Shown here one piece after another: positions 33,862 to 43,679 of a stretch of DNA of 64,000 bases. Positions within the stretch are counted from its first letter, which is position 1. Every line of letters starts with the position of its first letter. Under the pieces are notes generated by a model that saw only the letters and a list, made by a program, of their open reading frames with translations, had not been told where the DNA came from and did no database searches. The position numbers and the translations under genes were made by a program. Origin of the DNA: Notolepis coatsorum (taxonomy: Eukaryota; Chordata; Actinopteri; Aulopiformes; Paralepididae); assembly GCA_963971535.1 (NCBI GenBank), contig OZ020601.1, forward strand, positions 22,354,191-22,418,190, written 5' to 3'.

Positions 33862-36730
33862 ACCACTGCTCCCCAGAACTGGAATATATAACCATCAAGT
33901 GTCGTCCTTTCTTCCTCCCGAGGGAGTTAACGGCGATCGTCCTGGTCGGAGTGTATATTCCACCGCAAGCCAGCAACAAGGTTGCGCTCTCCAGACTACA
34001 CGACGAGGTAAATAGAATACAAGTGGCTAACGTTAACGCCGCCATTTTAGTACTGGGAGATTTCAATAGCGCCAATCTGAGAAAGGTATTGCCCGACTTC
34101 TATCAGCATGTGACTTGCAACACCAGAGGCGGTAACATCCTAGATCACTGTTACACGCAATTTAAAGGTGGCTACAAGGCTCATTCTGATAGTGGCTTTG
34201 GCAAGTCAGATCACGCATCCATTTTCCTTTCACCAAAGTACAGACAGAGAATTAAAAGTACTCCCGTAGTCTCGCGAGAGGTGCAGAAATGGGATCTGAC
34301 GTCAGAAGAGACGATCCGGTCAGTGTTTCACCACACAGACTGGATTGTGTTCCGCGACACAGATAACATTAATGCCTACACGGAGACAGTGCTGGACTAT
34401 GTCTGTACTAGGGTGAAAGAAACAATCCCCACTACCAAAATGAAAGTTTACCCAAATCAAAAACCCTGGGTAGACAAATCCGTCCGTGAAGCTCTGAGAG
34501 AGCGCACCAAAGCATACAATGACGGCCTAGTGGCAGGCAACATGAATGACCACAAGGTGGCGCGACACAACGTAAGGAGGACAGTGTCAGAGGCCAAACG
34601 GCGCTACAGGGATAAAATTGAACTCCAGTTTGAACAAGCTGACTCTAGAGCTATGTGGCAGGGGCTCAAAACGATGACAGACTACAAAGGCGCCTCCCTC
34701 AAACTGAACAGTGACATCTCCTTAGCAAACGACCTCAATACCTTCTATGCGAGGTTTGATGCTGGTAATAACAACACCAGCTCACAAGCCTCGGCAATGG
34801 GGGGGGGGGGGTCGGCTGCTGATGGAGGCGCAGTGTTCAGGGTAACAGAGCATGAGGTGAGGCGGACCTTTAAAAAAGTGAATATCAGGAAGGCAGCAGG
34901 TCCGGACGGCATCCCCGGCCGCGTCCTAAAAGTCTGTGCCGACCAACTGGCCCCAGTATTCACTGACATATTTAACCTGTCCTTAGAACAGGCTGTCATC
35001 CCCACCTGCCTGAAGAAGTCCACTATTATCCCTGTACCCAAAAAATCCAAGCCTGCTTGCCTCAACGACTACCGCCCTGTAGCTCTCACCTCCATAGCCA
35101 TGAAGTGCTTTGAGAAGCTAGTAAAGGGCTACATCTGCTCCTCCCTCCCCATCAACATGGACCCCCTGCAATTTGCATACCGCCCCAACAGGTCCACGGA
35201 GGACGCCATATCCCATGTGCTGCACACAGCAGCATCACACCTGGACAAGAGGCAGGGGAACTATGTGAGAATGCTATTCATCGACTACAGCTCGGCATTC
35301 AATACCATAGTCCCCTCCATACTCATAGCCAAGCTCAGGGACCTGGGCTTGGGCTATGACCTCTGCCAGTGGGTCTTGGACTTCCTGACTGGCAGACCCC
35401 AGGTGGTGAGAGCAGGCAACTGCACCTCCTCATCCATCACCCTCAACATAGGGGCCCCCCAGGGCTGTGTTCTGAGTCCCCTCCTCTACTCCCTGTACAC
35501 ACACGACTGTGTGGCTCAGCGGAGTAGCAATACAATCGTCAAATTTGCTGACGACACAGTGGTGGTGGGCCTGATCTCTGCCAACGACGAGAGGGCCTAC
35601 CTGGAAGAGGTCAAGGTCCTGGCGGGATGGTGCCAGGAAAACAGCCTCTCCCTGAACGTCAGCAAAACAAAGGAGATGATTGTGGACTTCAGGAGGTCGG
35701 GGGTCAAGGACTACAGCCCCCTCAGCATCGACGGGGCACCGGTTGAGAGAGTCAACAGCTTCAAGTACCTCGGAGCCTACATATCCGAGGACTTGACATG
35801 GACCACACACATTAACAGTGTGGTGAAGAAGGCACGACAACGCCTCTACTTCCTCAGGCGCCTAAGGAAGTTCCAAGTCAGCCAGAAGATCCTTAAGAAC
35901 TTCTACTCATGTACAATAGAGAGCATCTTGACCGGCAACATCACCTCCTGGTTTGGGAATAGCACTGCAAAAGACCAAAGCAGACTACAAAGAGTGACAC
36001 GTTCAGCCGAACGCACAATTGGAGGGGGGCTCCCCACCCTCCAGAACATTTACTACAAGCGTTGCAAGGGCAAGGCTAAGAGAATCATTAAAGACTCCAG
36101 TCACCCGAACAACTGCCTCTTCGAACTGCTGCGGTCAGGCAAGCGATACAGGAGTCTCAAGGCGAGCACAGAAAGACTCAGAAGTAGCTTCTATCCCCAG
36201 GCCATCAGGCTGCTAAACGAACAATGAATGAACACTACACAACAACAACCACCAAACGCACATAGCACACACATCCACACGCACACACCCACTTTAAACA
36301 AACACACTGTAGCACCCACTCCACACACTTTATAGCACACACCCACTTTAAACAAACACACTGTAGCACCCACTCCCCACACTTTATATTTATGGATGAA
36401 GGATTGCACTACAACTCGTACACCTTACTGTAAATTGTACCTAAAATTGTACCTCATCCCATTTCTGCTTTGCACTAGATAGTACTGTACATTAGTACAC
36501 TGCATAGTATTGTGTATTGTATATTATATGGTAACTCAGAACATTGTACATATGTCTATACCGAACACTGTGACCTCATTTTCTTCTAAATTCATGCTAT
36601 ATTATGTTATTATGTTATTTGATACTATCTTGTCTAGCACAGTCTCTGGAGCGTAACAGTAAGAAGCATTTTGTATGAAAGTATTCTGTACTTCTGTATG
36701 ACAACTATTAAAGAACTTGAACTTGAACTT
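33862..36730 (+). mobile_element. 5'-truncated L2/CR1-type LINE inserted in the BEL 3' LTR
   Basis: 2869 bp lying between LTR sequence ending agcgca and LTR sequence resuming gtatatatacgc. Joining the two LTR parts gives exactly the length of the other LTR, so there is neither a target duplication nor a deletion. The 3' end is a short tandem tail (three copies of gaactt) after a 3' UTR with a (CA)-rich start. It encodes the C-terminal endonuclease and the complete reverse transcriptase. It is younger than the BEL element and on the opposite strand. Confidence 0.9.
33864..36227 (+). CDS. LINE endonuclease (partial)-reverse transcriptase ORF
   Basis: The frame is open from the truncation point, so there is no native start; the first 30 or so codons (with PFFLPRELTA and VYIPPQAS) continue the apurinic-type endonuclease domain upstream of any Met. 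Endonuclease motifs ILGDFN and SDHASIF are present. Reverse transcriptase motifs follow in order: AAGPDGIPGRVLK, IPVPKK with NDYRPVALTS, FIDYSSAFNT, GAPQGCVLSP and FADDTVV, then the thumb and a C-terminal region with FKYLGAYISEDLTW and RSAERTIGG. The frame is uninterrupted to a TGA at 36225. It resembles the L2 branch of the Jockey/CR1 group. Without the endonuclease N-terminus it cannot move itself. Confidence 0.88.
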   Translation, partial: HCSPELEYITIKCRPFFLPRELTAIVLVGVYIPPQASNKVALSRLHDEVNRIQVANVNAAILVLGDFNSANLRKVLPDFYQHVTCNTRGGNILDHCYTQFKGGYKAHSDSGFGKSDHASIFLSPKYRQRIKSTPVVSREVQKWDLTSEETIRSVFHHTDWIVFRDTDNINAYTETVLDYVCTRVKETIPTTKMKVYPNQKPWVDKSVREALRERTKAYNDGLVAGNMNDHKVARHNVRRTVSEAKRRYRDKIELQFEQADSRAMWQGLKTMTDYKGASLKLNSDISLANDLNTFYARFDAGNNNTSSQASAMGGGGSAADGGAVFRVTEHEVRRTFKKVNIRKAAGPDGIPGRVLKVCADQLAPVFTDIFNLSLEQAVIPTCLKKSTIIPVPKKSKPACLNDYRPVALTSIAMKCFEKLVKGYICSSLPINMDPLQFAYRPNRSTEDAISHVLHTAASHLDKRQGNYVRMLFIDYSSAFNTIVPSILIAKLRDLGLGYDLCQWVLDFLTGRPQVVRAGNCTSSSITLNIGAPQGCVLSPLLYSLYTHDCVAQRSSNTIVKFADDTVVVGLISANDERAYLEEVKVLAGWCQENSLSLNVSKTKEMIVDFRRSGVKDYSPLSIDGAPVERVNSFKYLGAYISEDLTWTTHINSVVKKARQRLYFLRRLRKFQVSQKILKNFYSCTIESILTGNITSWFGNSTAKDQSRLQRVTRSAERTIGGGLPTLQNIYYKRCKGKAKRIIKDSSHPNNCLFELLRSGKRYRSLKASTERLRSSFYPQAIRLLNEQ

Positions 36731-37050
36731 GTATATATACGCACTATGAACAAATAGTACCGTTAGTGGTGCGGTAGCCAGATTCCTACGCGGAACTAGG
36801 ACTTGTTCGTACATGTTGAGCGGTACGTTTGAACTGGGTCTGGGGGGTATGGCAGCCTGGCACCAAGGTCTCGACCAATAGTAGAATGGAGACTATTATG
36901 GGATGTTCAGTAGGCTAGAATGGATATTCAATGCATATTGTACAAGGAATATACAAGGGATATCAGGGAATATTAGAGAATATACAAATACAATTAAATA
37001 TATATATATAATAAATATATATATTCGGTTTAATCTGGCCCTTCACAACA
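36731..37050 (-). repeat. BEL 3' LTR, proximal part (after the LINE insertion)
   Basis: 320 bp matching 43247-43566, ending ccttcacaaca next to the polypurine tract. One difference (acaaggga versus acaatgga) was seen against the other LTR. Contains a (TA)n tract. Confidence 0.92.
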
Positions 37051-37062
37051 GCCACCCCCTGA
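37051..37062 (-). promoter_or_regulatory. Polypurine tract of the BEL element
   Basis: On the minus strand cagggggtggc lies directly before the 3' LTR start TGTTGTGAAG, the expected place for plus-strand DNA priming. Confidence 0.7.
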
Positions 37063-37158
37063 TTGGTCCCAGACCTAATCAGTTAAGCAGAGACAGATTA
37101 ATCGCGTTGTCTATTTACACATAAGGGTTTGCTGTAGGGGTCAGTCAACTTCACAAAG

Positions 37159-40100
37159 TCATAGGGTTATAGGGTCATGGTCATCATCGATTGTGTCTGG
37201 GAGTCGGGGCAGTTCTATGAGCCTCGCCACGGGACGGGTGTAAGTGCGACCCTGGACAAGCACTTCAGCTGCTCGGACCTTGCCGTCGGCACCGGTGATC
37301 ACTTTGCTTACGCGGCCGGCCGGCCACATAGCTCTGGGCAGTGATTGATCAATAATCATGACGACTGTTCCTTCTGTCAAATTGTCTCTCTCCTTTACCC
37401 ACTTCTGGCGGGTCTGTAGAGACGGTAGGTAGTGCAGTAGGAATGTCCTTTGTTGTGCACTCTCTATGGTAGTGCAATCATCTATGTTGGGGTCTGCGGA
37501 GATAACAGTGCTCAATCCACAGAACACAGGCTTCTTATTCTCAGCCTCCTCCTGACTGGCTTCCCTCGGGATAGGCGTGGGCCACTCTCCTTCCGGGAGC
37601 TTTAGGAATGCTGGGCCGTCACTGTAGACATTGCGACGGGTGAGGTCATCTAGGGGCATTCCCCGGGTGATGACGTCAGCTGGGTTCTGTTTTGTATCAA
37701 CGTAGCGCCACTCTGTTTCTCCGGTTAACTCTTCGGTTAAGTCTTGAATCTCGGTGACTCTGACTCCCACGAAGACTTTGTACTTGCATGAGTCCGATTT
37801 GATCCAGGCGAGTACTGTCGTGGAATCTGACCACAGGATTGTTCTAGACACCGGTATGGTGAGCTCACGTTGGATGAGCGTGGCTAGGTGCGCTCCGGCT
37901 AGGGCTGCGCAGAGCTCTAGGCGTGGGATAGATTGTTGCTTGCGTGGGGCTATTCTCGAGCGGGCGAGGACAAATGCTGTGTAGATCTCTCCCCCCTCTT
38001 CTTGGGCCCGCAAGTAGGCTACTGATCCGTATGAGACCTCTGAGGCGTCACTGAAGACGTGTAAGTCCATTTTACATGTCTCTGGCCTCACCGTGGGTGG
38101 GAAGTAGCTTCGGCGCATATTAACGCCTGGGAGTGAGTGGAGCTCCATCTCCCACTCTCTCCAGGTGGATGCAAGGTGTGCGGGAATGGGGTCGTCCCAG
38201 CCCTGGTCCTTGTCCCACAATGCTCGTACAATCATTTTTGCCCTGGTGGTGTACGGTAGAATACATCCTAGCGGGTCATATTGTCGGGCGAGTGTTGTGT
38301 ACACACTCCGTCTGGTGGTCGGCGCCGCCGCCGGCCTTCCCTGCTCCGTAGTCAGGGGCTTGTGTCTGTAGTGAAGCGAATCTGTTTTGAATCGCCACAC
38401 CAATCCCAGGGTCATCTCCTGGGCTTCTCCCGGGATTGTAGCCATCCAGGTCTCGCTGCTGGCTGCCTTGTCCTCGGAGGAGAGGCTGCGCAGTACTTGC
38501 GGATCGCTGCTGGCCCACTGCCTGAGATCAAAGCCGCCTTTGATCAATGAGGCGCGGAGTTTAATCAGGAGAGCCTCGGCTTCTTCCTGGGTTGAAAGGC
38601 TTTGTAGACAGTTGTCTACGTAGAAGCTGTTCTTTACGCTGTGTCGGACCTCTTCGTCCGCTGCTGGGTCCTCTGCTACATGTTTCTGTAGTGCAAATGT
38701 AGCACAGCAGGGGCTGCACGTCGTTCCGAAGGGGAGGACTTCCCATTGGTAGATGGCTGGGTGCTCATCTCCTGGCTTCTCTCTCCATAGGAACCGTAAC
38801 AGGGGCTTGTCCTCCTCTACTAATCTCACCTGCAGGAACATTCCTTTAATGTCCCCGCTGATGGCCACCTTTTCCTGGCGGAAGCGGAGTAGAATGCCGA
38901 GTAGGGAGGGGCCGAGTGTGGGACCGGGCAGTAACTCTTTATTCAGATTTTGGGATCCGATCTGGTAGCTGCAGTTAAATACTATGCGGTCTTTACCGTT
39001 GTGATGGACCTTGTGGTGAGGCACGTACCACGATTCAGTGGTCTGGTCAGCCTCTTTAATGTCCATCTTTGTGACGTGTCCCGCTGTGATGAGCTTCTCA
39101 ATCTCAGCGCGGTATACACTCTCTTGGGCGGGGTTCTTGGCTAAGCGCCGCTCCGTGTTCAGCAGGTACCGTTCTGTGGCGTCTGTCTTGGCGTGGAAAG
39201 TAGGCATTCCTTCTCGCCGCAGGAGTGGCGTGGCGTATCTCAACACGCCGTTGACCGGGACTCTCTTGGTCCCTGTCTCGAGGAGGTGAATGGCGTAAAT
39301 GTCATCTTTAGAGCGAATGTCTTTCTTTCCGTTCTTAAAGGGCATTTGTTCCAAGGTCCATAGCCGCTCTACGTGTTGCAGGAGTGCGGTTTCTCCCTCT
39401 GTGACTCGGGAGTGGAGACATCTAGTGGCTGTACTTCGGTTGAGAGATTTGGCGAGCGGGCCTTGGAGAGTCCATCCCAAACGGGTCTCGACTGCTGCAG
39501 GACAGCCTCGGGGTCCGGTATGAACCCGGTCTATCGGGACAATGAGGTCTGCATGGTCGGAGCCTATCAACAGGGTCGGCATAGCATTGTCTATGAGCGG
39601 GATCGGTAACTTGCGCAGATGTGCATGTTTCTCCATCAGCTTGGCGACGGGGTATGTGTACCGCGACAGTCCTATTTCTTGGCTGGTGAAAGCGTCTGTA
39701 ATCTGGTACCGTCGCTCAGGCTGGCCGCTTGCTGCGATAGAGAATGAGACATTCTCGCCCTTTATCGTCTTCAAATCTCGTCTTATTGTCCGAATTGTCA
39801 TTTGGGTTTCGCTTCCCCGCAGCCCTAGCTGGGCCGCAGCGGAGGCGAGCAGAAGGGTCTTCTCTGACCCGTCATCGAGGACGGCGTAAGTGTCCAGGAC
39901 TTTATTCTGGTAGCTTAGTGTCACACGCACTACTTTTAGGAGTACTCGGGCTCCACTGCTGCTGGCGGGATCGATGTACATGACGCTCGCTTTGCTGCTG
40001 GATGGTGCGGGTGAAGGGCGCCGTCTGTTACTGTCGTGAAGTATGTCCAGATGGGCTCCATCGCACTTGGTGCACCTTTTCTTTAAGCGGCATTCGGCTG

Positions 40101-40941
40101 CCATGTGTGAGCGCGCACAGCGAAAACAGCGCTTGTTGGACTTTATCCATTGACTTGCTTCCTCCGCGTTCAGCTTGGGGAAGGAGTCACATTGCGCTAG
40201 CCAGTGTTCTTTCTCACAGTAGGGGCACACTATCTTCCACTTCTCCGTTCTGGAGGGGGTACTGTGGCTCCTGCTGCTCGGTACTGACTCCGATTGGTGC
40301 ATCACAGTCACCGATCTTCTTCCATCATTTAGTCGTCTGGTTCCTTCTCTGGAGCCAGGGGTGCTCCGTCCGAATGTATCTAGCCGTAGGCTGCTGACTT
40401 CTCTCGCCAGGAAGTCTGCTAGATCGAGGAGGTTCGGTTCGGGGCCATTCGGGTCTCGGTGGTCTCTCTGCCGCCTAAAACGCTCCTGTCGAGCGGGCGG
40501 CAGCTTCTCCAAGATCCTTTCCACATTTGAGTTGGCGTAAAGTTCATGCCTCCCCTTCTCTCTCTGCGCTCCCAACATCCCTACCAGGGACTGCACTCTG
40601 ATGGACATGTCGTCCAGTGCTCGATTGTCTATTGCTGGGGGTAAGCGGTCGATGTGTCGGATCTCCTGGATCACGTAATCCCATATGCGCCCATACCTCT
40701 GGTCCAATGCTACCAGCGCTGCTGTGTATGGGGTGGTGGAAGTCGCGTAGGCGAGCGCTATATTATGTGCGCGGGGTACCTTTAAGTGCTTCAGTAGGAT
40801 GGCGTATTTATGGCGTTCATCCAATACATCCACCAACATGGTCTCCAGACACATGCGGAGTTCTGTATACTGGGCCCGGTTCTCTTGGGTGAAGTCGGGT
40901 ACCATAGGCGTGCCGATGTATGACGCTGACTGTGGATACAT
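37159..40941 (-). CDS. BEL/Pao Gag-protease-RT-RNase H polyprotein lacking integrase
   Basis: 1260 codons, uninterrupted. Residues 20-190 are a capsid-like helical region. About 239-303 hold CPYCxKxHWLAQC and two further zinc-knuckle-like clusters (CFRC..H...C, CTKCDGAH). About 350-470 is a DUF1758-type aspartic protease with VLDDGSEKTLL at 354-364. About 635-810 is the reverse transcriptase with VLPFGTTCSP (735-744) and FYVDN (773-777, where YVDD is more usual). About 960-1095 is RNase H (FSDAS, PRLELCAA, WSDSTTVLAW, NPADVITRG). About 1165-1260 is a DUF5641-type tail (YLPSLQTRQKWVK). The zinc-binding and catalytic integrase domains normally found between RNase H and the tail are absent, and the frame runs through the gap near residue 1160 (about 37464). 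Confidence 0.92.
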   Translation of the reverse strand: MYPQSASYIGTPMVPDFTQENRAQYTELRMCLETMLVDVLDERHKYAILLKHLKVPRAHNIALAYATSTTPYTAALVALDQRYGRIWDYVIQEIRHIDRLPPAIDNRALDDMSIRVQSLVGMLGAQREKGRHELYANSNVERILEKLPPARQERFRRQRDHRDPNGPEPNLLDLADFLAREVSSLRLDTFGRSTPGSREGTRRLNDGRRSVTVMHQSESVPSSRSHSTPSRTEKWKIVCPYCEKEHWLAQCDSFPKLNAEEASQWIKSNKRCFRCARSHMAAECRLKKRCTKCDGAHLDILHDSNRRRPSPAPSSSKASVMYIDPASSSGARVLLKVVRVTLSYQNKVLDTYAVLDDGSEKTLLLASAAAQLGLRGSETQMTIRTIRRDLKTIKGENVSFSIAASGQPERRYQITDAFTSQEIGLSRYTYPVAKLMEKHAHLRKLPIPLIDNAMPTLLIGSDHADLIVPIDRVHTGPRGCPAAVETRLGWTLQGPLAKSLNRSTATRCLHSRVTEGETALLQHVERLWTLEQMPFKNGKKDIRSKDDIYAIHLLETGTKRVPVNGVLRYATPLLRREGMPTFHAKTDATERYLLNTERRLAKNPAQESVYRAEIEKLITAGHVTKMDIKEADQTTESWYVPHHKVHHNGKDRIVFNCSYQIGSQNLNKELLPGPTLGPSLLGILLRFRQEKVAISGDIKGMFLQVRLVEEDKPLLRFLWREKPGDEHPAIYQWEVLPFGTTCSPCCATFALQKHVAEDPAADEEVRHSVKNSFYVDNCLQSLSTQEEAEALLIKLRASLIKGGFDLRQWASSDPQVLRSLSSEDKAASSETWMATIPGEAQEMTLGLVWRFKTDSLHYRHKPLTTEQGRPAAAPTTRRSVYTTLARQYDPLGCILPYTTRAKMIVRALWDKDQGWDDPIPAHLASTWREWEMELHSLPGVNMRRSYFPPTVRPETCKMDLHVFSDASEVSYGSVAYLRAQEEGGEIYTAFVLARSRIAPRKQQSIPRLELCAALAGAHLATLIQRELTIPVSRTILWSDSTTVLAWIKSDSCKYKVFVGVRVTEIQDLTEELTGETEWRYVDTKQNPADVITRGMPLDDLTRRNVYSDGPAFLKLPEGEWPTPIPREASQEEAENKKPVFCGLSTVISADPNIDDCTTIESAQQRTFLLHYLPSLQTRQKWVKERDNLTEGTVVMIIDQSLPRAMWPAGRVSKVITGADGKVRAAEVLVQGRTYTRPVARLIELPRLPDTIDDDHDPITL

Positions 40942-40966
40942 CGGCGAGCGTTGGGGGAGAGGCCTC

Positions 40967-42094
40967 CTAGGCGAGTCTCCTCCCGCTCCTTGGTATGGGC
41001 TGGTACCGGCAGTGTACCATGGCCCGCTTGTCCAGGTGCTGTTCCTCGGTGCGGGTCGTGCGTCTGTAGCGCAGCTCCGCGGGAGTATAGCCTGGGCTGT
41101 ACCTGACCTCCTGGTCCGGTAGAGTACTGTGCTGTCGTCGGGCGTGGTTCTCCTCCTCTTCCTCTTCGTCTTCAGTTAGGTCATCCAGTGCTTGTAGTCT
41201 CTGGTTTAGCCTCTCCACAGGATATGCTGCTCCTTCCCGGTTGCTAGGTCTCGCTTGGACCGGTGGGGGGAGGTGATCTGTGGGGGGTATAGACCTCGTC
41301 TGTTGGTCAAGTTCAGGGTTGTTTACTCGGCTAGGGGATGCCGCCCTGGAGGTGTGTCTAGACGAGTTCCTGGAGCCTCTGGCGGAGGGAGAGGGTGTTG
41401 TCCGTCTGATCAGCTGTTCTATTAGTTGCGCTTGCTGTCTGTCGCGCTCTGCGTCCCGTAGAGCACCAGCAGCTGCTCGCTGGCTGTCTGCTCGGTCTCG
41501 GGCCACATTCTCTTCCCTCTGAATGCGTCTTATTTCTAGACGTATATGCTCTTCTTCGCTCCGCTGCTGGATCTGCAGTCGGTCGCGTTCAGCAGCGGCG
41601 TTCAGGCTGATGAGGAAGGCCTGCTGTAGGGTCCTCTCTGCCTCGCTGGGAGAAGGCGGTTGTATAGGGGAGCCTTCCCTCGGGGTACTCCTTGCGGAGC
41701 CTTGGAGCTCTATCTCCACGGTGCTCTCCCCGTCTTCTTCCGTGCCGAGTTCTCTCTCGGTAGCGTTGTATTCCTCCCGGGACTCATCGGGGACTACTTC
41801 TTCAGTACTGGCGGGGTGTGAAGTCATGTCTGGTTCCCACTGGTCCCCACCGTGAACTTGGTCAGTTACATTAGAACCCGTAGGGGCCTCTATGGTCGGG
41901 GTAGTCTGGGCGTTGGGGTTAGACATACTTTTACTTTCTAGTTTTACCGCGTTTACTGTTAGTAGAAGACTAGGTTGTTGACTGACAGCGTAAGCCTCTA
42001 AGTACTGAGGGAGCCGTCGTTCGCGCTGCGGGCGTTGGTTAGGAGGATCGTTTCGTGGAGTGTTCATCATAGGCCATTTCAATATTAATAACAC
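40967..42094 (-). CDS. BEL gag-like ORF 1 with coiled coil
   Basis: 375 codons. The likeliest starts are Met1 or the Met-Met 9-10 codons in. It has Pro/Thr/Ser/Glu-rich ends around a highly charged helix at roughly residues 150-232 (Arg/Glu/Gln-rich, e.g. RLEIRRIQREENVARDRA) that should form a coiled coil. It stops at 40967, 26 bp before the Met of the next ORF. The next ORF's frame (+1 relative) is open for well over 100 nt upstream and overlaps this one, so the two may be joined by frameshifting or separated by an indel. Role inferred from position: structural protein N-terminus. Confidence 0.75.
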   Translation of the reverse strand: MLLILKWPMMNTPRNDPPNQRPQRERRLPQYLEAYAVSQQPSLLLTVNAVKLESKSMSNPNAQTTPTIEAPTGSNVTDQVHGGDQWEPDMTSHPASTEEVVPDESREEYNATERELGTEEDGESTVEIELQGSARSTPREGSPIQPPSPSEAERTLQQAFLISLNAAAERDRLQIQQRSEEEHIRLEIRRIQREENVARDRADSQRAAAGALRDAERDRQQAQLIEQLIRRTTPSPSARGSRNSSRHTSRAASPSRVNNPELDQQTRSIPPTDHLPPPVQARPSNREGAAYPVERLNQRLQALDDLTEDEEEEEENHARRQHSTLPDQEVRYSPGYTPAELRYRRTTRTEEQHLDKRAMVHCRYQPIPRSGRRLA

Positions 42095-42119
42095 TATATT
42101 AATATTACACTAATTACCC

Positions 42120-42136
42120 TCCGGCTCGAAGGACCA
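42120..42136 (-). promoter_or_regulatory. Primer binding site, tRNA-Tyr type
   Basis: Two bases inside the 5' LTR, the minus strand reads TGGTCCTTCGAGCCGGA. The complement (ccggctcgaaggacca on the plus strand) equals the 3' end of vertebrate tRNA-Tyr (..CCGGCTCGAAGGA plus CCA) as I remember it. Confidence 0.8.
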
Positions 42137-42138
42137 AT

Positions 42139-43566
42139 TGTAACTGAGGGGTACAATTCCCTGACTGTATTACTAGATATGATACTTACTACCACTACCT
42201 TTGTACTTAATATTCGGCCACCCAGTACTCGGCATAAATATATTATGATGAACACTGTCACGTAGATGAAACGGATCCAACACAAATGTACGAATTAGAA
42301 ATAGGTCTTTATTTCTACACAGCGATGGTGTGTAGAGCAAGCACTTAATCAAATCAATCACATTTATGAATGGGAATTAGTATGCACTTTTATGGCAAGA
42401 GTATTCGTCGGTATATCAATAGAGAATGTCCAATCTCTGAAGGCGCAGGTGGTACATATACGACCTGGAATAGTTAAGGAATAATAGCAATGATACTTTA
42501 ATGATTATAGAACTGGATACACTAGGGGGGAATTCCGGTCGCTTGTAAGACAACTGGAGAAGGGGGGGGGGGGGTAGAGTCTGGCTGTATCCGTCTGGCC
42601 GAGGGTATCCTGGGAGAACCCACGGTTGTGCGGCTCGGTGCCTCAGCGATCCTCGATCCACAGATGAAAGCAGTTGGACTCTCTGTGGGCCGGCTTCCTT
42701 CGGTCCACGATGGAGAGACGTGAAGCGACCTCGTCGTGTAGAGCGTCTCCTCACCTGTCGTCCTCTCCGGGGGGGGGGTTTCAAACACACGGCAGTGTTG
42801 GTCTTTATCCATAGAATAATCACTGTATACAAAGCATAATCCGTGCCTGGGAAGGCGGGCTGTCGTCGGTAGAATAATCCGGTATGCAGGTCCACTCGCT
42901 CGTCGGCTCTGGGGCTCCTCGGGTGCAGCCTCACATGGTGTCGGCCACCCTGGATAAGCAGCCAGTTCTCTGCCCGAAACGATGGGGTACTGACTACGAT
43001 AGTATTCTCACCGCACGAAGCACTACATATGAATAGACTATTATTAGCTTAATAGACTACGTCCAACTCGACGATATAGTGCCAAATATGACTATTCAAA
43101 TATTAATATACACGATGTCTCAATACCGATGGTAGGCCGAACTTGGCCTTACTCCCACACGTGGCGTCGCGGGGAGGCTTTACGTCTGTCACTCTATTGG
43201 AGGGTAAGAAACTGGACTAAAAAGGAAGTCCTACTTTAATAGCGCAGTATATATACGCACTATGAACAAATAGTACCGTTAGTGGTGCGGTAGCCAGATT
43301 CCTACGCGGAACTAGGACTTGTTCGTACATGTTGAGCGGTACGTTTGAACTGGGTCTGGGGGGTATGGCAGCCTGGCACCAAGGTCTCGACCAATAGTAG
43401 AATGGAGACTATTATGGGATGTTCAGTAGGCTAGAATGGATATTCAATGCATATTGTACAAGGAATATACAATGGATATCAGGGAATATTAGAGAATATA
43501 CAAATACAATTAAATATATATATATAATAAATATATATATTCGGTTTAATCTGGCCCTTCACAACA
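42139..43566 (-). repeat. BEL 5' LTR, complete (1428 bp)
   Basis: In element orientation it starts TGTTGTGAAG at 43566 and ends CTCAGTTACA at 42139. It includes a (TA)n tract near its start and a 13-G run. Identical in layout to the interrupted 3' LTR. Confidence 0.95.
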
Positions 43567-43679
43567 ATTGTGATTTTCCATACCCATACATAATATAGTC
43601 CCTAAATTCAGCCTGGGCCCTAAATTCACACTGTTTGCTCTGATTGAAACACCACATGTGATGATAGTTAACCTCTTAA

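Larger units (their letters stand above)
32750..43566 (-). mobile_element. BEL/Pao LTR retrotransposon, full length but without integrase
   Basis: Two near-identical LTRs enclose gag-like and pro-RT-RNaseH ORFs on the minus strand. The element is flanked by a perfect 5-bp duplication ATTGT (32745-32749 and 43567-43571). LTRs start TGTTGTGAAG and end CTCAGTTACA in element orientation. The 3' LTR is split by a LINE. Allowing for one G-run of 17 versus 13, the LTRs align without gaps, and I counted six substitutions over about 1.43 kb, so the insertion is recent. Superfamily is set by the polyprotein (zinc knuckles, DUF1758-type protease, Pao-type RT, DUF5641-type tail) and the 5-bp duplication. 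It occupies about 65% of a USP45 intron, in the same transcriptional orientation as the gene. Confidence 0.93.
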
